Assembly (NCBI GenBank): GCA_024279035.1
Contig: JAJRSA010000001.1
Span: 1 to 64,000 of the forward strand
Length of the DNA stretch: 64,000 bases
Source: Alphaproteobacteria bacterium
Lineage (GTDB): Bacteria; Pseudomonadota; Alphaproteobacteria; Micavibrionales; Micavibrionaceae
Direction: 5' to 3'
Made by a program: the position numbers and the translations under genes. Under the pieces are notes generated by a model. That model made no database searches, was not told where the DNA came from, and saw only the letters and a list, made by a program, of their open reading frames with translations. Of this stretch, positions 63,407 through 64,000 are shown piece by piece. Numbering within the stretch: position 1 is the first letter of the stretch; every line of letters begins with the position of its first letter.

Positions 63407-63478
63407 AGTAGAATAAGATAAGTTCTAAGAATTCCACTAGACGACTCCCCCTAAATCAGCCTATACAATATTCTACAA

Positions 63479-64000
63479 ATGGATATTTTAATTTCTCTCT
63501 TCCAGATACAATTTGCAGGGGCCACGATGGGAATGTGGACACTGTTTCTCGCTGTTGTCTGCGCGCTTGTTATTTTTGATCTGGGGGTCTTGAACAAAGA
63601 AGATAAAGCCATCAGCTTTTCCAAAAGTGTAAAACTTACGCTTTTCTATATTGCTGTGGCTGTTTTGTTTGGGGTGTGGGTATGGTTTCAATTTGGAGCG
63701 GAACGCGCCCTCCCCTATTTCACGGCCTATATTATTGAGAAAAGCCTGTCTTTAGACAATGTCTTTGCCATGTCTATTATCTTTTCTTATTACGGTATTC
63801 CTCTGATGTATCAACACAGAGTCTTGTTCTGGGGTATTATTGGAGTTGTGCTCCTCCGAGGCTTTGCCTTGTCTTTGGGAACAGCACTGACCTTAAAGTT
63901 TAGCTGGCTTCTTTTCCTGTTTGGTGGCCTTTTAATTTACACAGGTGTTCGTATTTTTATCTCTGATGAAGAGAATGAGATAGATGTTGAAAATGGAAAA
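63479..64000 (+). CDS. TerC-family integral membrane protein, N-terminal part (runs off the right edge)
   Basis: The ORF starts MDILISLFQIQFAGATMGMWTL and is open to the window end (174 codons). It shows several membrane helices and the TerC/Alx motifs FDLGVLNKED, AYIIEKSLSLDNVFAM and GGLLIYTGV. TerC proteins are linked to tellurite resistance and, as Alx/MntP-like proteins, to metal or pH responses. The C-terminal part lies outside. It is transcribed divergently from hslVU, with about 134 bases between starts. Confidence 0.88.
   Translation, partial: MDILISLFQIQFAGATMGMWTLFLAVVCALVIFDLGVLNKEDKAISFSKSVKLTLFYIAVAVLFGVWVWFQFGAERALPYFTAYIIEKSLSLDNVFAMSIIFSYYGIPLMYQHRVLFWGIIGVVLLRGFALSLGTALTLKFSWLLFLFGGLLIYTGVRIFISDEENEIDVENGK

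Noticed and set aside
1-64000. CRISPR arrays, rRNA genes, prophage modules
   Set aside because: No regularly spaced repeats, no rRNA segments and no structural phage genes were seen anywhere in the window.

Overview
The window reads as a chromosomal segment of an AT-leaning alphaproteobacterium. The basis is the dnaG-rpoD pair, fumC followed directly by a 68-residue ribbon-helix-helix protein, an HslV with a short N-terminal propeptide, an mreC-mreD-mrdA-rodA block and a DUF4852-like protein. I cannot name the genus. Nearly all of it is coding. Small scars mark past mobile elements: an IS5-family transposase cut by the left edge, internally deleted IS5 and IS630 copies, a serine-recombinase tail beside tRNA-Arg, and REP-type palindromes.

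Layout: 1-960 holds the IS end, an orphan gene and tRNA-Glu. 1014-4384 is an operon of lipoprotein-glpX-recJ. 4391-5050 holds a candidate structured RNA and a small CDS. 5030-8328 is an operon of aldo/keto reductase-bioB-bioC-gamma-carbonic anhydrase-like protein. 8329-8987 is repeat-rich and ends with a CAU-anticodon tRNA. 9019-12980 is dnaG-rpoD. 13030-15444 holds a DUF4852-like, an Smr and an M23 peptidase gene. 15587-17719 is a stomatin/NfeD operon with a HEPN-MNT pair inserted in it. 17816-21543 holds an orphan, purK, fumC and RHH. 21975-24596 is the DUF2157/DUF4401/GDYXXLXY trio. 24655-27432 holds rhlE, a broken aspartoacylase-like gene and fabD. 27746-31134 holds an orphan, rpsF-rpsR-rplI, trmD and rplS. 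31210-31908 is an HD-domain protein.

31964-48815 is the most distinctive part: a minus-strand type IV pilus locus of the MSHA type. In transcription order it holds an MshE-like ATPase with a MshEN domain, an MshG/PilC platform protein, MshI-, MshJ- and MshK-position proteins, an ABC ATPase, a TPR protein, a prepilin-peptidase-like protein without visible catalytic aspartates, PilT, PilU, an MshL secretin, an ABC-2 permease, a membrane TPR-like protein, a seven-TM AraC-type regulator and a pilin. The ABC exporter, the reduced peptidase and the membrane-bound regulator are what set it apart from the textbook msh cluster.

49149-49835 is a scar (IS5 remnant, tRNA-Arg, recombinase tail). 49838-56595 encodes AsmA, a long coiled-coil exported protein and an exported protein with two TcpQ-like domains. 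56734-61218 is rodA-mrdA-mreD-mreC, without mreB. 61458-63344 is hslU-hslV behind a sequence that matches a heat-shock sigma-32 promoter. The right edge carries the start of a TerC-family membrane protein.

Family names come from motif recognition only; no database search was run.
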